Positions 56,763 to 64,000 of a stretch of 64,000 nt of DNA are shown one piece after another. Origin of the DNA: Streptococcus oralis (GTDB lineage: Bacteria; Bacillota; Bacilli; Lactobacillales; Streptococcaceae); NCBI RefSeq assembly GCF_021497945.1, contig NZ_CP046524.1, positions 1,461,501 through 1,525,500 on the forward strand, given 5' to 3'. Position numbers and translations under genes: made by a program. How positions within the stretch are numbered: position 1 is the stretch's first letter; every line of letters begins with the position of its first letter. The notes below the pieces were generated by a model, which ran no database searches, was not told the origin of the DNA, and saw only the letters and a list, made by a program, of their open reading frames with translations.

Positions 56763-56870
56763 TCATGATACCAAGTCCGCCCGTAATCGGAATGAAAATT
56801 AGGAGCTTGACGATGGAGCCGAGCTCCAAGGAAGGCTATCTATTTTCCGAGAATTACAGGACGGGTTCAA
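56763..56870 (-). other. Structured intergenic element, copy C (108 bp), just before yqeM
   Basis: On the minus strand it runs from TTGAACCCG to TTGGTATCATGA. Outer pairing joins GTCC (56775-56778) with GGAC (56859-56862) and GTAAT (56783-56787) with ATTAC (56853-56857). CGG (56788-56790) pairs with CCG (56847-56849). The inner hairpin is GGAGC-CGA-GCTCC at 56815-56827. It ends 3 bases before the yqeM ATG. Same layout as copies A and B but with different stem bases. Confidence 0.65.
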
Positions 56871-56878
56871 ATCCTTTC

Positions 56879-56986
56879 TAAGATACAAAGAGCGTTAAAA
56901 GCAAGGAGAAAATAGGAAACTTTCTGCTGTATCATCAGATACAAAGGAAGTTACTCTTTTTCTAGCAGCTTTTAGCTCGTGTTCAG
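56879..56986 (-). other. Structured intergenic element, copy B (108 bp)
   Basis: On the minus strand it runs from CTGAACACG to TTTGTATCTTAG. Outer pairing joins GAGC (56890-56893) with GCTC (56975-56978) and AAAAGC (56897-56902) with GCTTTT (56968-56973). The inner hairpin is TGTATC-ATCA-GATACA at 56928-56943. It is in tandem with copy C, 8 bases apart, in the 321-base gap between rsfS and yqeM. Confidence 0.65.
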
Positions 56987-57047
56987 TTTCGAGATGAACA
57001 AAACACGACGCCCTCACCTTTCTATCCATTTTTTCTAAAATAAGCAA

Positions 57048-57075
57048 ATAAAACCCAGTTGACTACAACTGAGTT
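57048..57075 (-). terminator. Terminator after rsfS
   Basis: On the minus strand AACTCAGTTG and CAACTGGGTT pair with one mismatch, and TTATTT follows. It separates the yqeG-rsfS run from the elements and yqeM. Confidence 0.75.
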
Positions 57076-57081
57076 CATCTA

Positions 57082-57435
<354 letters not shown>

Positions 57436-58029
57436 TTAGTCCTCTTTCAAATAGTGCACAAAGGCGTTATAGGTTTCCAGGGTTTGGGGATAGATGGGGA
57501 ATCCCTGATGAGCTAGATGCTCCACGGTACGAGCTGTTTCGTAGGCCACTGCCTTATTGAGCGATAGCACAGCAATCTCACGTGCCTCGTCCACTCCAGG
57601 AAAGGCACGATTGTGCTCGATATAATCTGCGACGTAGATGACTTTGTCTAGATCGGTCATCTGACCAGCTCCGACTGTATGGATTTCAATAGCTCGCAGG
57701 ATTTCTGGATCATGCAAATCCAAATCTTCCTGAATCTTGTAGATGCCAACCATGCCATGCCAGACATTATTACCCCAATTTTTGAGGTCAGGATCTAGCC
57801 GGTAACGGTCAATCAAGTCTAGAAATTCCTGATCTGACAGCTTTTTAGCATAATCATGAAGAAGGCCTGCTAGACCCGCTTTCTCGGTATCGACTCCAAA
57901 TCTCTCCGCTAACTCTATGGCTGCACGCTCCACCCCCAAACAATGGGTTAACCGTTTTTCAGGTAGAAGCTCTGCCATTTTTTCCAACAAAGCCTCTCGG
58001 GAGCAGTTGATATAGTCTTGGTAGGCCAT
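57436..58029 (-). CDS. yqeK: HD-domain hydrolase YqeK
   Basis: The 197-residue protein carries an HD domain: H30 in [20 protein letters not shown] near 57 and further metal ligands in [10 protein letters not shown] and [22 protein letters not shown]. Members of this family hydrolyse diadenosine tetraphosphate. It overlaps nadD by 1 base upstream and abuts rsfS downstream, the conserved nadD-yqeK-rsfS order. Confidence 0.94.
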   Translation of the reverse strand: MAYQDYINCSREALLEKMAELLPEKRLTHCLGVERAAIELAERFGVDTEKAGLAGLLHDYAKKLSDQEFLDLIDRYRLDPDLKNWGNNVWHGMVGIYKIQEDLDLHDPEILRAIEIHTVGAGQMTDLDKVIYVADYIEHNRAFPGVDEAREIAVLSLNKAVAYETARTVEHLAHQGFPIYPQTLETYNAFVHYLKED

Positions 58030-58658
58030 CAGTAGAGCCCCTCCTTCTCGATGTAGTCTAACACTGGCTGAGGTAGGAGAAAGTTAGGTTTCCGACCTTG
58101 GGCAAGGAAATCACGCACCATGCTGGACGAGATGTCCATGAGAGGCACATCCACCCAGATAACTGGATAGGAAGTCCCTGCCTTGTAGCGTGGGCGCTGA
58201 ACTCCAACAAACTGAACCATGTCGACCAGCTCATCAATTCGGTACCATTTAGGCAGATAGTCCACCATATCAGCCCCGATAATGAAGTAATAATCCGTAT
58301 CTGGATGTTGCTCTGTCAAAATCTTCATAGTGTCGTAGGTGTAAGAAATGCCCTTGCGCTCCAGCTCAATAGTTTCAATGGCTAAGCCTTCAATCCCCTC
58401 AATCGCCAATTCAAGCATCTTGAGCCGATGGTGCTCGGGGATGGTTTCCTTTTTATCCACATGAGGTGGTTGGTATTCGGGCATAAGCAGGACCTGGTCC
58501 AGTCCTAACTGTTGTCGTACTTGGTCCGCCACAACAAGATGGGCATTGTGAACAGGGTTAAAATTCCCCCCTAAAATCCCGACTTGTTTGCGTTTTTTCT
58601 CCTTGATTTCTGGCTCCAACTCTACCTTGGTAAAGGGAGTCAATAATTCGATTGCCAT
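58029..58658 (-). CDS. nadD: Nicotinate-nucleotide adenylyltransferase NadD
   Basis: The 209-residue enzyme adenylates nicotinate mononucleotide in NAD synthesis. The N-terminal [19 protein letters not shown] contains the HxGH-type motif (as HNAH) and [14 protein letters not shown] near 178 is the ISSTxxR motif. The first 25 residues ([26 protein letters not shown]) are an N-terminal extension common in streptococcal NadD. It follows yhbY by 51 bases. Confidence 0.95.
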   Translation of the reverse strand: MAIELLTPFTKVELEPEIKEKKRKQVGILGGNFNPVHNAHLVVADQVRQQLGLDQVLLMPEYQPPHVDKKETIPEHHRLKMLELAIEGIEGLAIETIELERKGISYTYDTMKILTEQHPDTDYYFIIGADMVDYLPKWYRIDELVDMVQFVGVQRPRYKAGTSYPVIWVDVPLMDISSSMVRDFLAQGRKPNFLLPQPVLDYIEKEGLY

Positions 58659-58709
58659 AGGCTCGTCTTCCTTTAATTCTCTGTAAAAACAGTTGTTTGG
58701 AGTAGGTGT

Positions 58710-59021
58710 TTAGATTTCTCTGACTTTTTTGGAAATCTTGCGATTTTCTTTCTTGCTGGATTGTTTATACAAAATCAAGATGCGTCCGATTTTTTGGACC
58801 GTATCCACACCGATTTCTTCTTCCAAGATTTCAGCTACTTCGTGGATGTTTTCATCTGTGTTTTGCAAGAGCGTAACTTTAATCAATTCGCGGGCGTCAA
58901 GGGCTTGACGGACGCTGGTTTTGATTTGGTCGTTGAGTCCATTTTTCCCGATTTGGATGATGGGTTTGAGGGTATGTGCCTGGCTGTTGAGGAAGGCACG
59001 TTGTTTTGATGTTAATGACAT
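58710..59021 (-). CDS. yhbY: Ribosome assembly RNA-binding protein YhbY
   Basis: The 103-residue protein is a single CRM domain. It has LTSKQRAFLNSQAHTLKPIIQIGKNGLNDQI at the start, with the GxxG-type loop GKNG, and the ENIHEVAEILEEEIGVDTVQKIGRILILYK half after it. It binds precursor ribosomal RNA during large-subunit assembly. It is separated from yqeH by the 135-bp cloverleaf element, so its expression may not follow yqeH exactly. The ribosome binding site is AAAGAAATT, which is weak. Confidence 0.93.
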   Translation of the reverse strand: MSLTSKQRAFLNSQAHTLKPIIQIGKNGLNDQIKTSVRQALDARELIKVTLLQNTDENIHEVAEILEEEIGVDTVQKIGRILILYKQSSKKENRKISKKVREI

Positions 59022-59045
59022 AATTTCTTTAAAAGAGTTTCTTTT

Positions 59046-59180
59046 TATACTTTTCTGAAGTGGTTACGGACGTCAGCAAAGTCCTTCGGACTTTCATGAC
59101 TAAAATTTGAGCCTAAGGTCTCAAATTTTCCGCAGTTGGTACAATCACTTGTACCAACTGACACCACGGAGAAAAGTATA
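59046..59180. repeat. 135-bp cloverleaf-like inverted-repeat element between yqeH and yhbY
   Basis: Outer arms TATACTTTTCT (59046-59056) and AGAAAAGTATA (59170-59180) pair perfectly, then GTGGT (59060-59064) with ACCAC (59163-59167). Inside are three hairpins: AAAGTCC-TTC-GGACTTT (59078-59094, flanked by GTCA/TGAC), AAAATTTGAG with CTCAAATTTT (59102-59129), and CAGTTGGTACAA-TCAC-TTGTACCAACTG (59133-59160). No coding frame is convincing here. It differs from elements A-C. The family is unknown to me. Confidence 0.8.
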
Positions 59181-59234
59181 CGTTATGGACTCGCCATGCT
59201 CGCCTTTATAAAGACAACCCTTTCCTTTCTGTAT

Positions 59235-60341
59235 TTAAATAATGGCTTTTCGTGTGACAACTGCGACGCCTTCTGGTCCCCAGACGGCGACTTTGGCGGT
59301 GCCCGTTACACGGATCCAGCCTAGTCCTGAAATGACTAGGTCAGTCTTATCCTTGATGGTAAAGACATGCTGGACCAATTTTGGAAAATCTTCTTTTTCC
59401 TTACTATTTGGTGGTGTGAGGAGAGTTCCCAGGTGCTTGTCGTAGAAAGCACTAGCTCCTTCAAGCTTGGTACGATGGAGGTTGAGTTCATTGTCAAAGA
59501 AAGCTGTGAAGCCTTGTTTTTCTCCTGAAATGAAGTCAAATCGTCCCAAACCACCTAAAAATAGAGTTTGCTCAGGGTTTAGCTGATAGGTTTTAGGCTT
59601 GATTTCCTTTTTAGGGCTGACATACTTGAGGTTTTTAGCCGTCAAGTAGTGGGCCATCTGGTGGCGGTGGATAATCCCTGGTGTATCGTAAATATAAGAT
59701 CCGTCGTCAAGCGGAATCTCAATCTTGTCCAAGGTTGTCCCTGGAAAGCGTGAAGTCGTGATGACATCTTGGTCACCCGTAATTTCTTGGATAATAGCGT
59801 TGATAAGGGTTGACTTTCCAACGTTGGTCACCCCAACTACGTAGACATCACGGCCCTTGCGGTAGTGTTCAATCTTATCAATGACTTCCTTGATGGCATG
59901 CTTGTTTTGGGCTGAAGTCAGGACGACATCAACAGGACGAAGCCCTTCTTCGTGGGCACGCTCCATGAGCCACTGGCTAATCTTCCCAGCCTTTACGGAC
60001 TTAGGTAGAATATCCTTTTTATTTCCAACCAAGAGGACATCGTTACCCGATACGAAACGTGGCAATCCTGGGATAACAGAGCCATTAAAGTCAAAGATAT
60101 CAATGATATTAACCACCAAGGCATCACTGTCTCCCACCTCGTGCAAGAGCTTGAGGAAATCATCGTCCGTCAACTGGACATCCGTGATTTCATTGTAATG
60201 ACGGAGACGGAAACAGCGTTGGCAATAGACCTCGCCAGTCTCCAAACCTTTTTCAAGTGCCGACTGGGGAGTAAAACCAAGACCAGTCTTGTCTGTCGTC
60301 TGAATGGTTGCTCCACAACCAATACAGAGAATTTCTTCCAT
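59235..60341 (-). CDS. yqeH: Ribosome biogenesis GTPase YqeH
   Basis: The 368-residue GTPase helps 30S assembly. An N-terminal zinc finger (CIGCGATIQT at about 5-14 and CQRCFRLRHY at about 40-49) is followed by a circularly permuted GTPase domain. In that domain the NKKD motif (near 107) comes before the P-loop GVTNVGKST (near 169), as is characteristic of the YqeH/YlqF group. A C-terminal domain closes the protein. It follows yqeG by 2 bases and precedes the cloverleaf element. Confidence 0.95.
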   Translation of the reverse strand: MEEILCIGCGATIQTTDKTGLGFTPQSALEKGLETGEVYCQRCFRLRHYNEITDVQLTDDDFLKLLHEVGDSDALVVNIIDIFDFNGSVIPGLPRFVSGNDVLLVGNKKDILPKSVKAGKISQWLMERAHEEGLRPVDVVLTSAQNKHAIKEVIDKIEHYRKGRDVYVVGVTNVGKSTLINAIIQEITGDQDVITTSRFPGTTLDKIEIPLDDGSYIYDTPGIIHRHQMAHYLTAKNLKYVSPKKEIKPKTYQLNPEQTLFLGGLGRFDFISGEKQGFTAFFDNELNLHRTKLEGASAFYDKHLGTLLTPPNSKEKEDFPKLVQHVFTIKDKTDLVISGLGWIRVTGTAKVAVWGPEGVAVVTRKAII

Positions 60342-60343
60342 AG

Positions 60344-60871
60344 TTAAATTCCTTTTTTATATGTAATTGGTCCGTACTTTTCTGTGATTTTTCGCATGAC
60401 ACGGCGCTCACGAGCCCGGTTAATCTGCGTTTTGATCGAGTCATGTTGGACCAAGGGTTTGACCAAGATTGAGCGAATACCCGCACGATGGGCTGCGCGA
60501 ATATCCGTCATGAGTTGGTCGCCGACCATGACCACTTCATTTTTCTCGTAGTGAAATTCCTTCATGGCACGATCAATCCCAAAAGTGAAAGGCTTCAAGG
60601 CCCAATAAACGTAATCAATCCCAAATTTCTCAACTGCGCGTTGGACCCGTTTTTTGGTGTTATTTGAGACCACGATGATGCGAATGCCCGCGTCACGGAG
60701 ATCATGTAGCCATTGCTTCATCTCTGGCGTTCCATCAGGGTTGTTCCAAGCAATGAGGGTATTATCCAGATCGACCAAAACAGCCTTGATCCCCTGCGCC
60801 TGCAGGCTTGGGACTGTCAGATCATAAACTGCTTCCACAGCAAAATCTGGCATATAGTTTTCAATTGCCAT
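60344..60871 (-). CDS. yqeG: YqeG family HAD-IIIA phosphatase
   Basis: The 175-residue protein has the HAD signature VLVDLDNTLIAWN near residue 31 (nucleophile DxDxT), IIVVSNNTKK near 67 and VMVGDQLMTDIRAA near 115. In YqeG the substrate is unclear, and related yeast and bacterial proteins act on phosphatidylglycerophosphate. It starts 17 bases after the corA stop and is followed directly by yqeH, the conserved yqeG-yqeH pair. Confidence 0.9.
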   Translation of the reverse strand: MAIENYMPDFAVEAVYDLTVPSLQAQGIKAVLVDLDNTLIAWNNPDGTPEMKQWLHDLRDAGIRIIVVSNNTKKRVQRAVEKFGIDYVYWALKPFTFGIDRAMKEFHYEKNEVVMVGDQLMTDIRAAHRAGIRSILVKPLVQHDSIKTQINRARERRVMRKITEKYGPITYKKGI

Positions 60872-60888
60872 TCTGGCTCCTTTTCTTT

Positions 60889-61797
60889 TTAATTTCTAGC
60901 AATTTTCTTTAAACATTGGGCTAAGACTGCCCATAAAATTAGACTAGCTAATAAAATATAAATCCAAGCATTTGGTTCATCTGCAAACGGTAAAGGAACA
61001 TTCATTCCGAAGAATCCTGTAATAACCGCAAGGATAGCTAGCAAGACTGAGATAATTGTCAAAGTTGTCAAATTATCATTCAGATTATTATTTAGGATGT
61101 TGTTGTAAGAGGCTGAGAGTTGTTGCAAGACTTGAGATATTAAGTCTGTCATTGAAACCAACTGATGGGCTTCAATCATAGCATCGTCAAACTGCTCTCT
61201 TTCTACCTCATTAAGATTGCGATAAAGAGCATGCCCTTGAATGTGTTCCAAGAGGAGACGATTTTGTTTAGCAGCAGCTGTCAGGTAAACCATACCAGTT
61301 TCCAAGTCAGAGAGGGCAAAAAGATTCTTTTTAGTTGTTTTTTGACGAAGAAGTGCACTGATTTCATCCTTACTTTTATCCATCTCTTCAATCACTGGAT
61401 AGTAAGCATTGCTAATAATCTCTAAACTGGCAAAAAGAAATTTGTAGATTGAAATAATTTCATGGCTTTCAAGGTAGGTCGCCATGCGTTTAATCACATA
61501 AGTATTCTTGTGATTGCTGATAGTGATTAATCGTTGTTTTTCAACGATAAAGGTCATCGGAATCGCTTCATAATATTCTTTGTCTTTTTCTAAATCAAGA
61601 ACATTATAAATGAAGGTTACCGTCCCCGTTTCACGGTTATAATCCATGTGGGCTCGTTCATTTCTATCTAGAGCATACTCGATGGTTTCCTTGTCCAATC
61701 CATAGACATCCGAAAGGTCTTCCATGTTTTTAATCTTGTCCACATCAAGGTCTATCCATGTACAATCGTGACCTAATTTTTTCTCTACAAATAGCAT
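60889..61797 (-). CDS. corA: CorA-family magnesium/divalent cation transporter
   Basis: This 302-residue CorA-type channel has a large cytosolic N-terminal domain with a stalk helix and two C-terminal transmembrane helices (about 246-266 and 275-293). The signature GMN lies between them, in GFFGMNVPLP near 265. The C-terminus is basic (CLKKIARN). It passes Mg2+ and possibly Co2+ or Ni2+ into the cell. It has its own extended -10 promoter and an AAAGGAGAGAG ribosome binding site, and reads into yqeG. Confidence 0.93.
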   Translation of the reverse strand: MLFVEKKLGHDCTWIDLDVDKIKNMEDLSDVYGLDKETIEYALDRNERAHMDYNRETGTVTFIYNVLDLEKDKEYYEAIPMTFIVEKQRLITISNHKNTYVIKRMATYLESHEIISIYKFLFASLEIISNAYYPVIEEMDKSKDEISALLRQKTTKKNLFALSDLETGMVYLTAAAKQNRLLLEHIQGHALYRNLNEVEREQFDDAMIEAHQLVSMTDLISQVLQQLSASYNNILNNNLNDNLTTLTIISVLLAILAVITGFFGMNVPLPFADEPNAWIYILLASLILWAVLAQCLKKIARN

Positions 61798-61823
61798 ACT
61801 CTCTCCTTTACCAAACTCCTTCT

Positions 61824-61832
61824 ATTGTACCA
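61824..61832 (-). promoter_or_regulatory. corA extended -10 promoter
   Basis: TGG plus TACAAT on the minus strand lies 27 bases before the corA start, with two candidate ribosome binding sites after it. Confidence 0.6.
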
Positions 61833-61854
61833 CAAATCTGCTAAAATAGCCGGC

Positions 61855-62415
61855 CTATTCAGTACGAGATAGATTGCTGACGACGGTGATATTACGATTG
61901 GGAACAAAGTGAAGGGCTTGATCGTCACCTCGCAGTTGCGTTGTACGGATCCCTACGCTAACGACCTTTCCAGAAACGGTAATCGGTCCATTTGTGAGAA
62001 CCACTTCATCACCCACATCAAGCTGGCGTTCAAAAAGAATGAAGAAGCCATTGATGACATCGGACAGAAAACCTTGTGCACCCATCCCAATGGCAACCCC
62101 AGCAATTCCTGCCCCAGCAAGGAGGCTAGAAACTGGCAAGCCCAAAATAGACAAGATACAGTAAATCAAAAAGAAATAAAGTGTGTAGTTAAAGATATTC
62201 TCAAGCAAACGTGAGATAGTCTTTTGTCTACCTGCATCCCGATTTGAAAATTTAAGCGAGGGCTTGACAATCTTTCGTACAGTCGCATGAAGCATCTTTT
62301 TAGCTATATAAAATAGCAGAAACAAAATCAAAAGAGAAATCACCTTGGTCAAGAGATTCTCTAACATGGTTGTTAAGTCAAGTCTATCAAAATAGCGTTG
62401 AAAAAAATCTTGCAT
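61855..62415 (-). CDS. Small-conductance mechanosensitive channel family protein (MscS-like)
   Basis: The 186-residue protein lacks the C-terminal domain of full MscS. Three hydrophobic helices are visible at about 18-40, 65-85 and 90-118; the last has the Gly/Ala-rich GAGIAGVAIGMGAQGFLSDVINGF pore-type segment. A beta domain with VGDEVVLTNGPITVSGKVVSVGIRTT follows, and the protein ends shortly after. It would release solutes on hypo-osmotic shock. The start at 62415 follows AAAGGAGTTTT; an 18-residue extension is rejected because it covers the promoter. Confidence 0.85.
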   Translation of the reverse strand: MQDFFQRYFDRLDLTTMLENLLTKVISLLILFLLFYIAKKMLHATVRKIVKPSLKFSNRDAGRQKTISRLLENIFNYTLYFFLIYCILSILGLPVSSLLAGAGIAGVAIGMGAQGFLSDVINGFFILFERQLDVGDEVVLTNGPITVSGKVVSVGIRTTQLRGDDQALHFVPNRNITVVSNLSRTE

Positions 62416-62433
62416 ATAAAACTCCTTTTCCCT

Positions 62434-62442
62434 ATTATACCA
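62434..62442 (-). promoter_or_regulatory. MscS-like gene extended -10 promoter
   Basis: TGG plus a perfect TATAAT on the minus strand lies 18 bases before the ATG at 62415, so the leader is short. Confidence 0.65.
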
Positions 62443-62506
62443 TAAAATCGTCCTTCTCTTTTCTTTCATAATTATTCAATTATCGTTCCTGTTTTCAAAA
62501 TATCAC

Positions 62507-62535
62507 TTGCCTCTATAGCATATTTATACTATAAT
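62507..62535 (+). promoter_or_regulatory. sstT promoter
   Basis: TTGCCT (62507-62512), exactly 17 bases and a perfect TATAAT (62530-62535) lie 29 bases before the sstT ATG. Confidence 0.75.
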
Positions 62536-62564
62536 TATAAACAATACATTTGAAGGAGACTGCT

Positions 62565-63776
62565 ATGAAACGAATCATTAGAGCCTGGACCAAGGCAAGC
62601 CTCATCAAACGAATCCTTATTGGAATGATCTTGGGAGCGATATTAGGGATACTCTTCCCAAACTTTACAGAAATTGGCCTGCTTGGAGACCTCTTTGTAG
62701 GCGGACTGAAAGCCATCGCTCCTATCTTGGTCTTCACCCTCGTCGCAAATGCCCTCTCACAACATCAAAAAGGGCAAGATACCAATATGAAGACCGTTAT
62801 TTTTCTCTATCTACTCGGTACCTTTGCAGCTGCCTTGATTGCTGTACTGGCTAGTTTTCTCTTCCCAGTCCAGATTACTCTCAGCAGTGCGAGCACAGAG
62901 ATTGCCCCACCAGACGGCATCGGTCAAGTTCTCAGCAACCTCCTGCTGAATCTCGTGGACAATCCCCTCAACGCCGTCGTCAAAGCCAACTATATTGGAA
63001 TTCTATCATGGGCTGTTGTCTTTGGACTTGCTATGAGAGAAGCTAGCAAAAACAGCAAGGAATTGCTCAAAACCATGGCTGGAGTAACTTCCAAGATTGT
63101 GGAGTGGATTATCAATTTGGCACCTTTCGGAATTATGGGCTTGGTCTTCAAGATCATCTCTGATAAAGGAATTACCAGCCTTGCTAACTACGGAATTTTG
63201 CTAGGACTCTTGATTGCAACTATGGCTTTTGTGGCCCTTGTCATCAATCCCCTCATTGCCTTTCTCTTTATGAGAAAAAATCCCTATCCCCTTGTTTTGA
63301 AATGTCTACGTGTCAGTGGTATTACAGCCTTTTTCACTCGTAGCTCTGCTGCCAATATCCCTGTCAATATGAAACTCTGTCAAGACTTGGGACTGAATCC
63401 TGACACCTACTCTGTCTCCATCCCGCTTGGTTCGACCATCAACATGGCTGGCGCTGCTGTTACCATTAACATCCTGACCCTAGCTGCCGTCAACACACTC
63501 GGAATCTCGGTAGACTTTGGGACAGCATTTGTACTCAGTATAGTGGCTGCCATTTCTGCCTGCGGAGCTTCCGGGATTGCTGGGGGATCCCTTCTCCTCA
63601 TTCCTGTCGCTTGTAGCCTCTTTGGGATTTCCAACGACTTGGCTATGCAGGTTGTCGGAGTCGGTTTTGTGATTGGAGTCGTGCAAGACTCCTGCGAAAC
63701 AGCCCTGAACTCTTCAACAGATGTCCTCTTTACAGCGGTTGCCGAGTATGCTACAAACCGAAAACTTCGCCCCTAG
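62565..63776 (+). CDS. sstT: Serine/threonine:sodium symporter SstT
   Basis: The 403-residue transporter belongs to the dicarboxylate/amino acid:cation symporter family and imports serine and threonine with Na+. It has about eight helices plus re-entrant loops. The family motifs [11 protein letters not shown] near 292 and [10 protein letters not shown] near 317 form the substrate and sodium sites. The start at 62565 follows TGAAGGAGACT; the in-frame TTG at 62550 falls inside that ribosome binding site. A good promoter lies upstream. Confidence 0.95.
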   Translation: MKRIIRAWTKASLIKRILIGMILGAILGILFPNFTEIGLLGDLFVGGLKAIAPILVFTLVANALSQHQKGQDTNMKTVIFLYLLGTFAAALIAVLASFLFPVQITLSSASTEIAPPDGIGQVLSNLLLNLVDNPLNAVVKANYIGILSWAVVFGLAMREASKNSKELLKTMAGVTSKIVEWIINLAPFGIMGLVFKIISDKGITSLANYGILLGLLIATMAFVALVINPLIAFLFMRKNPYPLVLKCLRVSGITAFFTRSSAANIPVNMKLCQDLGLNPDTYSVSIPLGSTINMAGAAVTINILTLAAVNTLGISVDFGTAFVLSIVAAISACGASGIAGGSLLLIPVACSLFGISNDLAMQVVGVGFVIGVVQDSCETALNSSTDVLFTAVAEYATNRKLRP

Positions 63777-63825
63777 TCTCTGACTCCTCGTTAAACACTT
63801 GACTCTATTAGTTTAGGAAATTTTC

Positions 63826-64000
63826 ATGTCCCTCACTCAACGTACGACAAAACTGATCTTAGCGACTTGTCTCGCTTGTTTTCTCGCTTATTTTTTAGAT
63901 TTGTCATCAGCAGTTTCAGCTGGAATTATCGCTCTCTTAAGCCTCTCCGACACGCGCAGAAGCACGCTGAAATTAGCACGTAACCGCCTCTTTTCCATGC
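63826..64000 (+). CDS. Aromatic acid exporter family protein (ArAE/DUF939-like), 3' truncated by window edge
   Basis: Only 58 codons are visible. The frame starts MSLTQRTTKLILATCLACF and has hydrophobic helices at about 8-24 and 27-42. SAGIIALLSLSDTRRSTLKLARNRL resembles the start of aromatic acid exporter family (DUF939, FUSC-like) proteins. The rest lies outside the window. AGGAAATTTTC precedes the ATG, 49 bases after the sstT stop, with no terminator between, so the two may be co-transcribed. Confidence 0.65.
   Translation, partial: MSLTQRTTKLILATCLACFLAYFLDLSSAVSAGIIALLSLSDTRRSTLKLARNRLFSM

Noticed and set aside
56761..56829. N-terminal extension of YqeM (23 residues)
   Set aside because: It is the translation of element C and is absent from relatives as I know them.
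56851..56880. tRNA T-loop-like sequence GGTTCAAATCC
   Set aside because: The flanking bases do not form a T stem, and no acceptor, D or anticodon arms can be built. The stretch is the junction of structured elements C and B.
59046..59180. BOX element
   Set aside because: Only the terminal TATACT resembles boxA; the interior hairpins differ from BOX sequences as I remember them.

Overview
The window looks like a chromosomal segment of a mitis-group Streptococcus (S. mitis, S. oralis or close relatives). The reasons are the PsaA/PsaBC manganese transporter, StkP/PhpP, the scr sucrose genes, MvaS/MvaA, the yqeG-yqeH-yhbY-nadD-yqeK-rsfS cluster, low to moderate GC and many extended -10 promoters. 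No rRNA, tRNA, CRISPR array, complete prophage or transposase gene was found. Species was not resolved.

Layout. 1-8100, mostly + strand: a truncated lipase-like gene, a metallo-beta-lactamase-fold hydrolase, pepO (- strand), psaBCA with a PsaR/MntR-type operator, tpx, mntR and a small membrane protein. 8100-18600, - strand: dtd-relA, msmK, then the run pnp-cysE-GNAT-cysS-mrnC-PucR-like regulator. 19000-22400: metE-metF behind a perfect 17-bp methionine regulator box. 22500-31900 is the accessory stretch: a DUF1722 plus pyrimidine-dimer-glycosylase-like pair, a very AT-rich 1,352-residue YobI/KAP-type membrane NTPase with a small overlapping gene, a DUF6261 gene with a small membrane protein, a repeat-rich non-coding patch and an unusual membrane-anchored DEAD/DEAH helicase. 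31900-38300: a TVP38-type membrane protein and the divergent sucrose locus scrK / scrA / scrB-scrR. 38300-42100: mvaS-mvaA and a split ThrE-type exporter. 42200-50500: one long transcription unit gmk-rpoZ-priA-fmt-rsmB-phpP-stkP. 50600-56000: rny, a second KAP-type NTPase, a yefM-yoeB toxin-antitoxin cassette between 28-bp direct repeats, and tmcAL. 56000-64000: yqeM, rsfS, yqeK, nadD, yhbY, yqeH, yqeG, corA, mscS, sstT and the start of an aromatic-acid-exporter-like gene.

Functional themes. Manganese uptake and peroxide defence sit beside their likely regulator. Methionine and cysteine synthesis lie close together. Ribosome assembly, stringent response and RNA decay factors (relA, pnp, rny, mrnC, yqeH, yhbY, rsfS, rsmB) are frequent. 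Sucrose import has its own repressor and symmetric promoters.

The most unusual signals are non-coding. A family of three about 108-bp elements (one before pnp, two in tandem before yqeM) shares a fold while its paired bases differ, as expected for a structured RNA or folded DNA element. A 135-bp cloverleaf-like inverted repeat lies between yqeH and yhbY. The two KAP-type NTPases are the best candidates for uncharacterised defence genes. StkP has only three PASTA repeats and a long Ser/Thr/Asn-rich tail.
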